A program made the translations under genes and the position numbers. This document shows positions 51,088 to 61,907 of a DNA stretch of 64,000 nucleotides, in pieces (the first letter of the stretch is position 1; every line of letters begins with the position of its first letter). Under the pieces are notes generated by a model, which did not search any database, had not been told where the DNA came from, and worked only from the letters and a program-made list of their open reading frames with translations. Origin of the DNA: Variovorax sp. HW608 (GTDB lineage Bacteria > Pseudomonadota > Gammaproteobacteria > Burkholderiales > Burkholderiaceae_C); the NCBI RefSeq assembly GCF_900090195.1, contig NZ_LT607803.1:2728001-2792000 (forward strand), read 5' to 3'.

Positions 51088-51170
51088 CTCGGCTCACTGA
51101 TAAATATTGTTGATTTTTGGGAGCGGCATCTCGGCCGACGAAGCCTTTTATCGTACCTCGTCCGCATCGG

Positions 51171-51192
51171 CGACCCGCCGTCGGGCGGGTCG
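51171..51192 (-). terminator. Hairpin after the acyl-CoA ligase gene
   Basis: CGACCCGCC-GTCG-GGCGGGTCG forms a 9-bp stem with a 4-base loop 20 bp beyond the ligase stop. There is no long T tract, so strength as an intrinsic terminator is uncertain. Confidence 0.45.
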
Positions 51193-51211
51193 CGCTGGCG
51201 ACGCCGCGCTT

Positions 51212-52849
51212 TCACGCAGTCGGCAGCTTGTAGTCGCGATATTGCTCGCGCAGCTTGGTCTTCAGCAGCTTGCCGGTCGCGGTGTGCGGCAGCTCGCCCA
51301 CGAACACGACGTCATCGGGGAGCCACCATTTGGCGATGCGGCCCGCGAGGTCCTCTAGCACCGCGGCCTTGTCCACCTCCGCACCGGGCCGCCTGACCGC
51401 GATCAGCAGCGGCCGTTCGCCCCACTTGGGATGCGCCACGCCGATGATCGCGGCCTCGGCGATGCCGGGGCATCCCATGACGGCGTTCTCGACGTCGATC
51501 GACGAGATCCATTCGCCGCCCGACTTGATGACGTCCTTCGCGCGGTCCACCAGCTGCAGGAAGCCGTCGGGGTCGATGGTCGCGACGTCGCCGGTGCTGA
51601 AGAAGCCCTCCTCATCGGTCACCGCGCCGCCTTCGGCCTTGTAGTAGCCGCTCGCGATCCACGGACCGCGCACGCGCAGATGGCCGAAGGCCTTGCCGTC
51701 CCACGGCAGCGGCTTGCCGTCGTCATCGACGATCTTCAGGTCCACGCCCCACACGCCCCGGCCCTGCTTGAGCTTGATCTTCACCAGCTCTTCGTTCGGC
51801 AGCGAGGCATGCTTGGGCAGCAGCCTGTTGATCACGCCGATCGGGCTGGTCTCGGTCATGCCCCAGCCCTGGATGACCTCGGCGCCGAACTGGTTTTCGA
51901 AGCGCTCCAGCATCGCGCGCGGCACGGCCGCGCCGCCGATGCCCGCGCGCTTGAGCGACAGCGCACGCACGTCGACATCGGGGTTGGCATCGAGGTACTG
52001 GAACAGCATCAGCCACACCGTGGGCACGCCTTGCGAGAAGGTGACCCTCTCGTCCCGCATCAATTCATACACGCTCTTGCCATCGAGATACTGGCTCGGC
52101 AGCACCAGCCTGGCGCCGACCATCGCGGCCCCGTACGGCGCACCCCAGGCATTGGCATGGAACATCGGCACGATCAGCATCAGCGTCTCGCCGGAGTTGA
52201 GGCCGAAGGTGTCGGGCGCGAGTTCCATCAGCGCGTGCAGCACGGTGGAGCGGTGCGAATACAGCACGCCTTTCGGGTTGCCGGTGGTGCCCGATGTGTA
52301 GCACAGCGACGATGCGGTGCGCTCGTCGAACTCGGGCCACGGGTAATCCGTGCCTTGGGCGGCCACCAGTTCGTCGAAGCACTGCAGATTCGGCACGCCG
52401 ATCGCCGGCAGGTGCTCGCGGCCGCACATCGCGATGAAATGACGCACCGACTTGAGTCTGGGCGCGAGCTTCTCGACCAGCGGCGCGAAGGTCACGTCGA
52501 AGCACAGCACCTGGTCTTCGGCGTGGTTGACGATGTAGTCGATCTGGTCCGGAAAGAGCCGCGGGTTCACCGTGTGCAGCACCGCGCCCGAGCCCGATGC
52601 GCCGTAGTACAGCGCGAGGTGCCGGTCCGAGTTCCAGGCCAGCGTGCCCACCCGGTCGCCCTGCCGCACGCCGAGGCCCTGCAGCATGCCCGCGACGCGC
52701 CGCGACTGGTCGCGGATGCCGCGCCAGTTCGTGCGATGGATCCCGCCTTCGGGGCGGCGCGAGACGATCTCCGTCTCGGGGTGAAAAGTGGCCGCATGCT
52801 CCACCAGCGATGAGATGAGAAGCGGTCGGTCCTGCATCAGTCCCAGCAT
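51212..52849 (-). CDS. Medium/long-chain fatty acyl-CoA ligase (AlkK/FadD-type)
   Basis: A 545-residue ANL ligase from the ATG at 52849 ([20 protein letters not shown]) after [32 protein letters not shown] is the P-loop, [11 protein letters not shown] the adenylate motif, [19 protein letters not shown] follows and [14 protein letters not shown] is the hinge. The family includes AlkK. It makes acyl-CoA from a fatty acid. It is divergent from the DUF3300 gene and appears monocistronic. Confidence 0.92.
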   Translation of the reverse strand: MLGLMQDRPLLISSLVEHAATFHPETEIVSRRPEGGIHRTNWRGIRDQSRRVAGMLQGLGVRQGDRVGTLAWNSDRHLALYYGASGSGAVLHTVNPRLFPDQIDYIVNHAEDQVLCFDVTFAPLVEKLAPRLKSVRHFIAMCGREHLPAIGVPNLQCFDELVAAQGTDYPWPEFDERTASSLCYTSGTTGNPKGVLYSHRSTVLHALMELAPDTFGLNSGETLMLIVPMFHANAWGAPYGAAMVGARLVLPSQYLDGKSVYELMRDERVTFSQGVPTVWLMLFQYLDANPDVDVRALSLKRAGIGGAAVPRAMLERFENQFGAEVIQGWGMTETSPIGVINRLLPKHASLPNEELVKIKLKQGRGVWGVDLKIVDDDGKPLPWDGKAFGHLRVRGPWIASGYYKAEGGAVTDEEGFFSTGDVATIDPDGFLQLVDRAKDVIKSGGEWISSIDVENAVMGCPGIAEAAIIGVAHPKWGERPLLIAVRRPGAEVDKAAVLEDLAGRIAKWWLPDDVVFVGELPHTATGKLLKTKLREQYRDYKLPTA

Positions 52850-53028
52850 GGGTATCTCCTTGTCCCCGGGGTGGCTGGCAACGGCCGTTGCCGCCTGCTT
52901 CGATCGTAGGCGCGATGCACCAATACCCAATTGCGGGGTTTGCCGGAGCCACGTATGCTGGCACGCCGGTCCGGGCCCTACCCTCGGCCCGGCTTCGGCG
53001 AGCTATTACAGGAAGAGGAGCGAATCAC

Positions 53029-54549
53029 ATGCGTTTTCTTTCCAACCGCCTCCTTCGGGCCCTCGTGCTGATGCTGGCGCTGCTTACGTCAACCGTGATG
53101 GCGCAGCAGTCGCAGCCCTTCAGCCGCGAGCAGCTCGATCAGATGATGGCGCCGATCGCGCTCTATCCCGATTCACTGCTGTCGCAGGTGCTGATGGCAG
53201 CGACCTACCCGGCCGACGTGGCCGACGCGGCCAAGTGGGCCAAGGCCAACCCCAACCAGAAGGGCGATGCGGCCGTGAAGGCGGTGCAGGACAAGTCCTG
53301 GGACCCGAGCGTGCAGTCGCTGGTCGCCTTCCCGCAAGTGCTGCAGATGATGGGCGACCAGCCCGACTGGGTGCAGAACCTCGGCGATGCCTTCCTCGCA
53401 TCCTCCAAGGACGTGCTCGACTCCGCGCAACGGCTGCGGACCAAGGCGCAGCAGCAGGGCCAGCTCAAGAGCAACGAGCAGCAGAAGGTGATCGTCGAGC
53501 AGGAGCCGCAGACCCAGCAGACGGTCATCAAGATCGAGCCCGCGAATCCGGAGGTGGTGTACGTGCCCTCGTACAACCCGGCGGTCGTCTACGGTTCGTG
53601 GCCCTACCCCGCCTACCCGCCCTACGCCTATGCGCCGGCCCCGTACTGGTATCCGGGCGCAGCGCTCGCCACGGGGCTCGCGTTCGGCATCGGCGTCGCA
53701 GCCGTGGGCGCGCTCTGGGGCAATTGCAACTGGGGCGGCGGCAACGTCAACATCAACACCAACCGCTACAACAGCATCAACACCAACCGCCAGATCGCGG
53801 CCAACCAGAACAACTGGCAGCACAACGCGGCCAACCGCCGTGGCACGCCGTACCGCGACCAGCGCAGCCAGCAGCAGTTCGGCCGCAACGTGCCGGGTGC
53901 CGAGAACCGCGCCGATTTCCGCGGCCGGGACAACGCCGGGCGTGACGCGCAGCGCCAGCAGGCGCAATCGGCTCTGCAGCAGCGCGGCATGGACCCCGGC
54001 CAGGGGCGCGAGAACCTGCGCAACGACGCGGGCACGCGCGATCGCGCCCAGCGGGCTGCCGAGGGAACCGGCCGTGGCGATCGCGGCGGCGCTGGCGGCG
54101 ATCGTGGCGGGCAGTTTGGCGACCGTGGCGGCGCTGGCGGCGATCGTGGCGGGCAGTTTGGCGACCGTGGCGGCGCTGGCGGCGACCGTGGCGGGCAGCT
54201 TGGCGACCGTGGCGGCGCGGGTGGCGGCGACCGCGGCGGCCAGTTCGGCGGCGGCGATCGCGGTGGCGCTGGTGCAGGTGCAGGCGGGCGCGGCAGCCAA
54301 GGCTTCGAGCAGGTCCAGAGCCGGGGTGGCGACAACGCGCTGCGCGGCGCGAACAGCGGCCAGGCGCGTCAGCAGATGGATCGCGGCGCGTCCAGCCGGC
54401 AGTCCATGGGCGGCGGCGCAGGCGGCGGTGGCGCACGGGCCAGCAGCGGCTTCAGCGGTGGTGGCGGCGCCCGGGCCGGCGGCGGCGGTTTCAGCGGCGG
54501 TGGCGGCAGAGGGGGCGGCGGCGGCGGTCGAGGCGGCGGACGCCGTTGA
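53029..54549 (+). CDS. DUF3300 exported protein with Gly/Arg-rich repeat tail
   Basis: A 506-residue protein starting MRFLSNRLLRALVLMLALLT with a signal peptide cleaved near VMAQQSQ. Residues about 30-230 are the DUF3300 domain (MAPIALYPDSLLSQVLMAAT, VVYVPSYNPAVVYGSWPYPA). The C-terminal half is low-complexity, rich in Gly, Arg, Gln and Asn, with tandem GDRGGAGGDRGGQF units. Such proteins are envelope-located and of unknown function; they regularly precede a DUF2950 gene, as here. AGGAAGAGGAG supplies the ribosome-binding site. Confidence 0.88.
   Translation: MRFLSNRLLRALVLMLALLTSTVMAQQSQPFSREQLDQMMAPIALYPDSLLSQVLMAATYPADVADAAKWAKANPNQKGDAAVKAVQDKSWDPSVQSLVAFPQVLQMMGDQPDWVQNLGDAFLASSKDVLDSAQRLRTKAQQQGQLKSNEQQKVIVEQEPQTQQTVIKIEPANPEVVYVPSYNPAVVYGSWPYPAYPPYAYAPAPYWYPGAALATGLAFGIGVAAVGALWGNCNWGGGNVNINTNRYNSINTNRQIAANQNNWQHNAANRRGTPYRDQRSQQQFGRNVPGAENRADFRGRDNAGRDAQRQQAQSALQQRGMDPGQGRENLRNDAGTRDRAQRAAEGTGRGDRGGAGGDRGGQFGDRGGAGGDRGGQFGDRGGAGGDRGGQLGDRGGAGGGDRGGQFGGGDRGGAGAGAGGRGSQGFEQVQSRGGDNALRGANSGQARQQMDRGASSRQSMGGGAGGGGARASSGFSGGGGARAGGGGFSGGGGRGGGGGGRGGGRR
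54076..54249 (+). repeat. Tandem 42-bp coding repeats in the DUF3300 gene
   Basis: Three near-identical 42-bp units (54076-54117, 54118-54159, 54160-54201) encode GDRGGAGGDRGGQF/L, and a fourth, degenerate unit carrying one extra Gly follows to 54249. In-frame units of this kind can expand or contract by slippage without breaking the gene. Confidence 0.85.
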
Positions 54550-54587
54550 TCGCCATGCAGCAATCCATCCCCGAACGAGGACACACC

Positions 54588-55481
54588 ATGCCCCAAATCA
54601 TCCGCATCAAGCATGCCGTCGCGATGGCCGTTGCGGCTGTCGCCCTGGCTTCGACCCCGGCGTTCGCACAGAAGAGCTATCCCAGCGCCGACGCCGCGGC
54701 GCAGGCCTTCTTCGATGCGATCGCGAACTACGACCAGAGCGCGCTGCGCGCCGTGCTCGGCGCCGACTGGAAGCGCTTCGTGCCGGCCGGCGAAGTCGAC
54801 CGCGAGGACATCTACGACTTCCTGGCGGCCTACGCCAAGCAGCACAAGGTGGTGCCCGAGGGCGCCGACCGCGCACTGCTCTCGGCCGGCGACGCCGACT
54901 GGACGCTGCCCATCCCCATCGTCAAGAGCGCGGCCGGCTGGCACTTCGATCCGCCCGCGGGCGTGGACCAGATGAAGACCCGGCGCATCGGGCGCAACGA
55001 GCTCGCGGCCATGAACGCGGTGCTGGCCTACTTCGACGCCCAGAAGGAATACGCGCAGGTCGACCGCGACGGCGACGGCGTGCTCGACTACGCGCAGAAG
55101 TTCGCCAGCTCGCCGGGCAAGCACGACGGCCTGTACTGGCCCACCGCCGCCGGCGAAGCCGAAAGCCCGCTGGGCCCGATCTACGCACCGGCTCGCCCCG
55201 GCGAGGGCTATCACGGCTACCACTTCAAGATCCTGAAGGCGCAGGGCCCGAACGCGTCGGGCGGCGCCTACGACTACGTCATCGGCAAGCGCATGCGCGG
55301 CGGCTTCGCACTCGTCGCCTGGCCCGTGGCCTACGGCGAGACCGGCGTGATGAGCTTCATGGTCAGCCACGACGGCGTGGTGTACGAGAAGAACCTCGGC
55401 CCCAACACCGACGCGACCGTGCGCGCCATGACGCGTTTCGATCCCGACACGAGCTGGCAGAAGGTCAACGTGCAGCCCTAG
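54588..55481 (+). CDS. DUF2950 exported protein
   Basis: A 297-residue protein with a signal peptide (HAVAMAVAAVALASTPAFAQ). AAAQAFFDAIANYDQSALRA, QKEYAQVDRDGDGVLDYAQK and FALVAWPVAYGETGVMSFMV are typical of DUF2950. The start at 54588 (MPQIIRIKHAVA) is better than 54546 because it puts the signal peptide at the N-terminus. It lies 38 bp after the DUF3300 gene; the pair is a recurrent, uncharacterised envelope unit. Confidence 0.88.
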   Translation: MPQIIRIKHAVAMAVAAVALASTPAFAQKSYPSADAAAQAFFDAIANYDQSALRAVLGADWKRFVPAGEVDREDIYDFLAAYAKQHKVVPEGADRALLSAGDADWTLPIPIVKSAAGWHFDPPAGVDQMKTRRIGRNELAAMNAVLAYFDAQKEYAQVDRDGDGVLDYAQKFASSPGKHDGLYWPTAAGEAESPLGPIYAPARPGEGYHGYHFKILKAQGPNASGGAYDYVIGKRMRGGFALVAWPVAYGETGVMSFMVSHDGVVYEKNLGPNTDATVRAMTRFDPDTSWQKVNVQP

Positions 55482-55504
55482 TTCCATGACACGAGGAGAT
55501 CGCC

Positions 55505-56377
55505 ATGCAGAGAGACAAGAAGTCGAGCCGCAGCGAGGCCGAGCCGGTGGCGACGAAGGCCACGGAGCCGGCGCCCGAAGGCGCGGCGGCGAAGGCGGAA
55601 TCGGGCCCGATGTCCACCAAGGCCTACGACAAGGCCATGAAGGAATTGCACATCGAGCTCGTGAAGCTGCAGGAATGGGTGAAGCACGCTGGCCTCAAGG
55701 TGTGCATCGTCTTCGAAGGGCGTGACGGCGCCGGCAAGGGCGGCACCATCAAGGCCATCACCGAGCGCGTGAGCCCGCGCGTGTTCCGCGTGATCGCGCT
55801 GCCCGCGCCGACCGAGCGCGAGAAGTCGCAGATGTACCTGCAGCGCTACGTGGTGCACCTGCCCGCGGCCGGCGAGATCGTCATCTTCGACCGCAGCTGG
55901 TACAACCGCGCCGGCGTCGAGCGCGTGATGGGCTTTTGCACCGAGCAGCAGGCCAAGGGCTTCCTGATGGGCGTGCCGCTGGTGGAGCGCGCCATCGTCG
56001 AATCGGGCGTGATCCTGCTCAAGTACTGGCTCGAGGTGAATCCCGACGAGCAGACCCGGCGCCTCAAGGGCCGCATCGAGGACGGCCGCAAGATCTGGAA
56101 GCTGTCGCCGATGGACCTCAAGTCCTACAACCGCTGGAACGACTACACGCAGGCGCGCGACGACATGTTCAAGGGCAGCGATTCCTCATGGGCGCCGTGG
56201 TACGTGGTGCGCTCGGACGACAAGAAGCGCGCGCGCCTGAACATGATCCGCCACATGCTCTCGCAGATCCCCTACCAGGAAGCCCCGCGCGAGAAGGTGA
56301 AGCTGCCCAAGCGCCACATCAAGAGCGGCTCGCACGACACGAGCTATCCGGTGAAGTACGTGCCCGAGGTGTATTAG
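55505..56377 (+). CDS. ppk2: Polyphosphate kinase 2 (PPK2)
   Basis: A 290-residue kinase with an N-terminal 35-residue low-complexity Ala/Glu/Lys tail. Walker A is GRDGAGKGG (72-80), Walker B/lid IVIFDRSWYNRAGVERVMGF and DEQTRRLKGRIEDGRKIWKL follow. It transfers phosphate between polyphosphate and nucleoside di- or monophosphates. The length fits class I PPK2, which acts on diphosphates. It lies 23 bp after the DUF2950 gene and 5 bp before the SulP transporter, so these may be one transcript. Confidence 0.93.
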   Translation: MQRDKKSSRSEAEPVATKATEPAPEGAAAKAESGPMSTKAYDKAMKELHIELVKLQEWVKHAGLKVCIVFEGRDGAGKGGTIKAITERVSPRVFRVIALPAPTEREKSQMYLQRYVVHLPAAGEIVIFDRSWYNRAGVERVMGFCTEQQAKGFLMGVPLVERAIVESGVILLKYWLEVNPDEQTRRLKGRIEDGRKIWKLSPMDLKSYNRWNDYTQARDDMFKGSDSSWAPWYVVRSDDKKRARLNMIRHMLSQIPYQEAPREKVKLPKRHIKSGSHDTSYPVKYVPEVY

Positions 56378-56382
56378 CCGCA

Positions 56383-58068
56383 GTGGCCACCTCCCTTTCC
56401 CGCTGGCTTCCGGGCCTCGCGAACCTGCGCGGCTACGACGCCTCCACACTGCGCCACGATCTCGTGGCCGGCCTCGTGCTCACCACGATGCTGGTGCCGG
56501 TGGGCATCGCCTACGCGCAGGCCTCGGGCGTGCCGGGCATCTACGGGCTCTACGCGACCATCGTTCCGCTGCTGGCCTACGCGCTCTTCGGGCCGAGCCG
56601 CATTCTCGTGCTCGGCCCCGACTCGGCGCTCGTCGCCGTGATCCTGGCGGTGGTGATGCCGCTGTCGGCCGGCGATCCGATGCGCGCGATCACGATCGCC
56701 AGCGCGATGGCGCTGGTCTCGGGGCTGGTGTGCATCGGCACGGGCCTCGCGAAGCTGGGCTTCGTGACCGAGCTGCTGTCCAAGCCGATCCGCTACGGCT
56801 ACATGAACGGCATCGCGCTCACCGTGCTCCTGAGCCAGTTGCCGAAGCTCTTCGGCTTCTCGGTCGACGGCGACGGCCCGCTGCGCCAGACCTGGGCGCT
56901 GCTGCAGGGCATCGCCGAAGGCAAGACGCATGGGGTGACGCTGCTCGTGGGCGCCGGCACGCTCGTCGCCATCCTGCTGCTGCAGCGGGTGCCGCGTGCG
57001 CCCGCGGTGCTGATCGGCGTGGTGGGCGCGACGATCGCCGCCGGCCTTCTCGACCTCGCGACGCGAACCGGCCTCAAGGTGCTCGGCCCGCTGCCGCACG
57101 GCCTGCCCTTGCCTTCGGTGCCGATCATCCAGCTCGATGACATCCGCCCGGTGCTGCTGGGCGGGCTCGCGGTAGCGATGGTTTCCTTTGCCGACACGAG
57201 CGTGCTGTCGCGCGTGTATGCCGCGCGCATGCGCTCCCCTGTCGATCCGAACCAGGAGATGGTCGGCCTCGGCATCGCGAACCTCGCCACCGGCTTCTTC
57301 CAGGGCATGCCGATCAGCAGCAGCTCGTCGCGCACGCCGGTGGCCGAGGCGGCCGGCGCACGCACGCAGGTCACGGGCATCGTCGGCGCGATCGCGATCG
57401 CGGTGCTGCTGATCGCCGCGCCCAACCTCATGCAGAGCCTGCCCACCGCGGCGCTCGCGGCGGTGGTGATCGCATCGGCCATCGGCCTCTTCGAGGTCAC
57501 CGACCTGCGCCGCATCTACCGCATCCAGCGCTGGGAGTTCTGGCTGTCGATCGTCTGCTTCATCGGCGTCGCGGTGTTCGGCGCGATCCCTGGCATCGGC
57601 ATGGCGCTGGTGATCGCGATCGCCGAATTTCTCTGGGACGGCTGGCGGCCGCACTCGGCGGTGCTCGGGCAGCCCGAGGGGGTGCAGGGCTTTCACGACA
57701 TCACGCGCTATCCCCAGGCGCGGCGCATTCCCGGGCTGGTGATCTTCCGCTGGGACGCGCCGCTGTTCTTCGCCAATGCGGAACTGTTCCGCGACCGTGT
57801 CATGGATGCGGTGCAGACCTCGCCCACGCCGGTGCGCTGGGTGGTCGTCGCCGCCGAGCCGGTCACGAGCGTGGACGTGACCGCCGCCGACATCGTGGCG
57901 GAACTCGACGACAGCCTGCAGGCCGCAAGCATCGAGCTCTGCTTCGCCGAGATGAAGGACCCGGTCAAGGACAAGCTCAAGCGCTTCGGCATCTTCGCCC
58001 GCTTCGGCGCCGAAACCTTCTACGCGACGGTGGACGAGGCCGTCGCGGCGTACGAGCAGCGGGGCTGA
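56383..58068 (+). CDS. SulP family anion transporter with STAS domain
   Basis: A 561-residue inner-membrane protein with 10-14 hydrophobic segments. [20 protein letters not shown] and [19 protein letters not shown] are the SulP signatures, and the C-terminal domain ([20 protein letters not shown] and [15 protein letters not shown]) is a STAS domain. It likely carries sulfate, bicarbonate or another anion. The GTG at 56383 is used because it lies 5 bp after the ppk2 stop and fits the hydrophilic N-terminus; the ribosome-binding site is weak. Confidence 0.9.
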   Translation: MATSLSRWLPGLANLRGYDASTLRHDLVAGLVLTTMLVPVGIAYAQASGVPGIYGLYATIVPLLAYALFGPSRILVLGPDSALVAVILAVVMPLSAGDPMRAITIASAMALVSGLVCIGTGLAKLGFVTELLSKPIRYGYMNGIALTVLLSQLPKLFGFSVDGDGPLRQTWALLQGIAEGKTHGVTLLVGAGTLVAILLLQRVPRAPAVLIGVVGATIAAGLLDLATRTGLKVLGPLPHGLPLPSVPIIQLDDIRPVLLGGLAVAMVSFADTSVLSRVYAARMRSPVDPNQEMVGLGIANLATGFFQGMPISSSSSRTPVAEAAGARTQVTGIVGAIAIAVLLIAAPNLMQSLPTAALAAVVIASAIGLFEVTDLRRIYRIQRWEFWLSIVCFIGVAVFGAIPGIGMALVIAIAEFLWDGWRPHSAVLGQPEGVQGFHDITRYPQARRIPGLVIFRWDAPLFFANAELFRDRVMDAVQTSPTPVRWVVVAAEPVTSVDVTAADIVAELDDSLQAASIELCFAEMKDPVKDKLKRFGIFARFGAETFYATVDEAVAAYEQRG

Positions 58069-58159
58069 ACCGGACCGTTTTGTCACCCGGGCTAACGGCT
58101 CTTGTGGGACGCCCGGCGATGCGATAGGGTGCTCGCCCGCACCTTCTGGAGATTTCACG

Positions 58160-59242
58160 ATGACCCGTGTCTTCAACTTCAGCGCAGGCCCGGCCATGCT
58201 GCCCGAATCGGTGTTGCGGCAGGCCGCCGACGAGATGCTCGACTGGCGCGGCAGCGGCATGTCGGTGATGGAGATGAGCCATCGCGGCAAGGAATTCATC
58301 TCCATCCACGCCGAAGCCGAGCGGCGGCTGCGCGAGCTGCTTGCGGTGCCGAAGAACTACAAGGTGCTCTTCCTGCAGGGCGGCGCGATCGCCGAGAACG
58401 CGATCGTGCCGATGAACCTGCTGCGCGGCCGCGAGAGCGCCGACTACATCGACACCGGCGAGTGGTCGAAGAAGTCGATCAAGGAAACGAAGAAGTACTG
58501 CCGGGTCAACGTCGCCGCCAGCAGCGAGAAGGACGGCTACACCCGCGTGCCGAGGCAGGAGACCTGGAAGCTCGACCCGAAGGCCGCCTACGTGCACATC
58601 TGCTCGAACGAAACCATCGGCGGCGTCGAATACCACTGGACGCCCGACACCGGCGACGTGCCGCTGGTGGCCGACATGTCGAGCAACTTCATGTCGAAGC
58701 CGGTCGACGTCAGCCGCTACGGCCTCATCTACGGCGGCGCGCAGAAGAACATCGGGCCGGCCGGCGTCACGGTGGTCATCGTGCGCGACGACCTCATCGG
58801 GCAGGCGCTGCCGATCACGCCCTCGGCCTTCGACTACAAGATCCAGGCCGACAACGATTCGATGTTCAACACCCCGCCCACCTACGCGATCTACATCGCG
58901 GGGCTGGTGTTCAACTGGATCGAGCAGCAAGGCGGTCTCGCGGCGGTCGAGGCGAACAACCGGCGCAAGGCGGCGGTGCTCTACGACCATCTGGAAACCA
59001 CCTCGTTCTTCTACAACCCGGTGGCGCGCGAGGACCGCTCGCTGATGAACGTCCCATTCAAGCTGCGCGACGAGTCGCTCGACGCTGCCTTCCTCAAGGG
59101 CGCGGACGCGCGCGGCATGCTGCAGCTCAAGGGCCATCGCTCGGTCGGCGGCATGCGCGCGTCGATCTACAACGCGATGCCCATCGAAGGCGTGCAGGCG
59201 CTGGTGGCCTACATGAAGGAGTTCGAGGCCAGCCATGGCTGA
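58160..59242 (+). CDS. serC: Phosphoserine aminotransferase (SerC)
   Basis: A 360-residue PLP enzyme. [35 protein letters not shown], and [16 protein letters not shown] (PLP Lys) are SerC signatures. It makes 3-phosphoserine from 3-phosphohydroxypyruvate in serine synthesis. TGGAGAT supplies the ribosome-binding site. It overlaps the 3-phosphoglycerate dehydrogenase-like gene by 8 bp, so both serine-pathway steps are co-expressed. Confidence 0.96.
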   Translation: MTRVFNFSAGPAMLPESVLRQAADEMLDWRGSGMSVMEMSHRGKEFISIHAEAERRLRELLAVPKNYKVLFLQGGAIAENAIVPMNLLRGRESADYIDTGEWSKKSIKETKKYCRVNVAASSEKDGYTRVPRQETWKLDPKAAYVHICSNETIGGVEYHWTPDTGDVPLVADMSSNFMSKPVDVSRYGLIYGGAQKNIGPAGVTVVIVRDDLIGQALPITPSAFDYKIQADNDSMFNTPPTYAIYIAGLVFNWIEQQGGLAAVEANNRRKAAVLYDHLETTSFFYNPVAREDRSLMNVPFKLRDESLDAAFLKGADARGMLQLKGHRSVGGMRASIYNAMPIEGVQALVAYMKEFEASHG

Positions 59243-60422
59243 GCGCCTCAGGATCCTGGTGCTCAACCAGATCTCCTCCAAGGGCCTGGCCCGCCTGCCG
59301 GCCGAACACTACCTCGCCGGCACCGACCTCACCCTGCCCGATGCGGTGCTGGTGCGCTCGGCGGACATGCACAAGATGGAGATCCCCGCCAGCGTGCGCG
59401 CCATCGGCCGTGCCGGCGCCGGCACCAACAACATCCCGGTCGATGCGATGAGCGCACGCGGCGTGCCGGTCTTCAACGCGCCGGGCGCGAACGCCAACGC
59501 GGTCAAGGAACTGGTGATCGCGGGCATGCTGATGGCCGCGCGGCAGCTCTCGGGCGCGCTGCGCTTCGTCGACGAGCTCGACACCGCGCACGCCGATCTC
59601 GACAAGACGGTGGAAAGCGGCAAGAGCGCCTTCGCGGGCTTCGAGCTCGCAGGCCAGACGCTCGGCGTCGTCGGGCTCGGCAAGGTGGGCTGCCTCGTGG
59701 CCGATGCGGCGATCAAGCTCGGCATGAACGTGCTCGGGCACGACCCCGAGATCACCGTCGATGCGGCCTGGAGCCTGCCCTCGCAGGTGAAGAAGGCCGC
59801 CAGCGTCGCCGAGGTGCTGCGCAGCGCGCATTTCGTGACGCTGCATGTGCCGCTGATGCCGGCCACGCGCAACCTCGTCAATGCCGACAACATCGGCCTG
59901 ATGCGCACCGGCACCGTGCTGCTGAACTTCTCGCGCGACGGCGTGGTGGACAACGCGGCGGTGCTGGCGTCGCTTTCGGCCGGGCGCCTCGGGCACTACG
60001 TGTGCGACTTTCCGAGTGCGCTGCTGCATCGCCATGCGCGCGTGATCTGCCTGCCGCACCTCGGCGCATGCACCCGCGAGGCCGAGGAGAACTGCGCGGT
60101 GATGGTGGCCGACCAGCTCAGCGACTTCCTCGAGAACGGCAACATCGTGAACGCAGTGAACTTCCCCGGCGTGACGATGGCGCGCGAGTCGGCCTACCGG
60201 GTCGCGATCGCGAACGCCAACGTGCCGAACATGCTGGGGCAGATCTCGACCGCGATGGCGCAGGCCGGGCTCAACATCCACAACATGGTGAACAAGTCGC
60301 GCGGCGACATGGCCTATACGCTGGTCGATGTGGACAGCGCGGTGAGCGGCGAAGTGCTGGACCAAATCGGGGCGATCGAGGGGGTGCTGTCGGTGCGCTA
60401 TCTGCCGCACGCGAGCGGCTGA
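59235..60422 (+). CDS. serA: D-3-phosphoglycerate dehydrogenase-like (SerA) with ACT domain
   Basis: A 395-residue D-2-hydroxyacid dehydrogenase. [32 protein letters not shown], the NAD motif [15 protein letters not shown], and the catalytic His in [15 protein letters not shown] are present. The C-terminal 70 residues ([20 protein letters not shown]) form an ACT domain, the usual site for serine feedback. It oxidises 3-phosphoglycerate in the first step of serine synthesis. Confidence 0.93.
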   Translation: MAERLRILVLNQISSKGLARLPAEHYLAGTDLTLPDAVLVRSADMHKMEIPASVRAIGRAGAGTNNIPVDAMSARGVPVFNAPGANANAVKELVIAGMLMAARQLSGALRFVDELDTAHADLDKTVESGKSAFAGFELAGQTLGVVGLGKVGCLVADAAIKLGMNVLGHDPEITVDAAWSLPSQVKKAASVAEVLRSAHFVTLHVPLMPATRNLVNADNIGLMRTGTVLLNFSRDGVVDNAAVLASLSAGRLGHYVCDFPSALLHRHARVICLPHLGACTREAEENCAVMVADQLSDFLENGNIVNAVNFPGVTMARESAYRVAIANANVPNMLGQISTAMAQAGLNIHNMVNKSRGDMAYTLVDVDSAVSGEVLDQIGAIEGVLSVRYLPHASG

Positions 60423-60444
60423 CCCAATTGATGCGGGTATCGAA

Positions 60445-61761
60445 CTAACTGGCCGGAACGTATTGCGAATGAAGCGCAGGCTGGTGTGGATTGAGCATCG
60501 CGTGCAAGGCGTAGGCGGCGCCGCCAACGGCGGTCGCAAGGTCGGAGTAGCGCGCCGTCTTCACCACGGGGGCCGTGAGGCCGGCCCTTTGCGCGTACCG
60601 GGAAAGCACTTCGGTGGCCGCGTCGAGGAGCGTGTCTCCGCCAAGGGTCACGGTCTCGCCGCCCAGCACGATCACCTGCGGGTTGAAGGTGGTCCAGGCA
60701 TTCTGCAGCAGCACGCCGAGATAGGCACCTGCTCTCGCGAAGGCGGCCCGGGTGGCAGGATCGCGGCTGCTCATGCGCGCGCGCAGCGCACGCCGGTCGA
60801 TCACGTCGTCCTGGAAGCAACCCGCCGCGGCTGCGATGGCCTTGAGCCCGATGTACGCCTCCGCACATCCGAGGCGACCGCACGAGCAGGGCTGCCCTTC
60901 GATCACGAGCGTCGTGTGGCCGATCTCGCCGGCTGAACCGCTGGCGCCCGTGAACAGCGCGTGGTTGAGGATGATGCCCGCGCCGACGCCAACGCCGCAG
61001 CTGACGTAGACCAGCGGATCGTCGACCGGTCTCTCGCAGAACTCGGTCTCGCCGACTGCCGCCAGGTCGGCCTCGTTGTGATAGTAGACAGGGACGTCCG
61101 CCAGGCCCGCCTGTGCGAGTTCGGCGCCGAGCCGGCGGCCGATCTCGACATGCCGCCAGCCGATGTTCGGCGCGAATTCCAGCATGCCCGAACGCTTGTC
61201 GACCGGGCCATGCAGCCCGACGCCGATACCCAGGAGGCGCAAGCCGCCGCGGGCCATCTTGGCGGAAAGCGCCGTGGCCATCTCGACGAGCTGGTGGCAT
61301 GCCTCGTCCGGATCCTTCGACCGAAGCGCGGCCTGGCTCGCCTCGAGGATTTCCCCGTGGATCGAAGTCGCGACGACCTGCACTGCGTCGGGTCCGAGGT
61401 CGACGCCGAGCAGGACCATGTCCTTCCCGGCGAGCTGCAAGGGCGTTGGCCGGCGTCCGACGGTGCCGGTGACGAACGCATCCGCCTCGACCAGCCAGCC
61501 TTCATCGATGAGTTCCTTGATGAGCAGGCTGACGGTCGACCGCGTCAGGCCGCTGCGCTCGGACAACCCGGCGCGCGAGATGCCGGCATGCTCGCGAAGC
61601 AGGCGGAGCAAGGCAATGCGATTGATGCTCTTGACGAGCGCCTGGTCTCCCTTCACCGGCGTCGGCTCAGGCGACGCGGCCTGGTCTTTCAGCGCGCTCT
61701 TGCGCCTTATGACTGATGGTCGAATCAATGCTCTCTCGTTTCGATTTTTCAGATGGGACAT
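60445..61761 (-). CDS. ROK family transcriptional repressor (NagC/XylR type)
   Basis: A 438-residue ROK protein from the ATG at 61761 (MSHLKNRNERALIRPSVIRR). An N-terminal winged HTH (INRIALLRLLREHAGISRAG and SERSGLTRSTVSLLIKELID) precedes the ROK domain with LLGVDLGPDAVQV, GSAGEIGHTTL and the zinc motif PCSCGRLGCAEAYI. It is divergent from a sugar ABC transporter operon. An inverted repeat at 61875-61897 is its likely operator. It should repress the transporter until a sugar or sugar phosphate is present. Confidence 0.93.
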   Translation of the reverse strand: MSHLKNRNERALIRPSVIRRKSALKDQAASPEPTPVKGDQALVKSINRIALLRLLREHAGISRAGLSERSGLTRSTVSLLIKELIDEGWLVEADAFVTGTVGRRPTPLQLAGKDMVLLGVDLGPDAVQVVATSIHGEILEASQAALRSKDPDEACHQLVEMATALSAKMARGGLRLLGIGVGLHGPVDKRSGMLEFAPNIGWRHVEIGRRLGAELAQAGLADVPVYYHNEADLAAVGETEFCERPVDDPLVYVSCGVGVGAGIILNHALFTGASGSAGEIGHTTLVIEGQPCSCGRLGCAEAYIGLKAIAAAAGCFQDDVIDRRALRARMSSRDPATRAAFARAGAYLGVLLQNAWTTFNPQVIVLGGETVTLGGDTLLDAATEVLSRYAQRAGLTAPVVKTARYSDLATAVGGAAYALHAMLNPHQPALHSQYVPAS

Positions 61762-61874
61762 GGCGATCCTTGGCCGTCGTTGGCTCAGCGGAAACAGGTG
61801 CAAGCGTAGCGCCAATGGGGAATTCTGGCACCGTCAGTGTATTCCCTAGTGACCTCGCCATCGCCCGATGGCAC

Positions 61875-61897
61875 ATTTGTTTGGCCATCAAACAAAT
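61875..61897. promoter_or_regulatory. Perfect inverted repeat, likely ROK operator
   Basis: ATTTGTTTG (61875-61883) and CAAACAAAT (61889-61897) are perfect inverted 9-mers separated by GCCAT. The site is 11 bp upstream of the binding-protein ATG and strongly AT-rich for this genome. Its position over the start region and its TTTG/CAAA half-sites fit ROK (XylR/NagC-like) repressor sites. Confidence 0.75.
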
Positions 61898-61907
61898 TGG
61901 AGACACG

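Noticed and set aside
54076..54249. Possible CRISPR-like array
   Set aside because: The repeats are contiguous 42-bp coding units without spacers and continue the DUF3300 frame.
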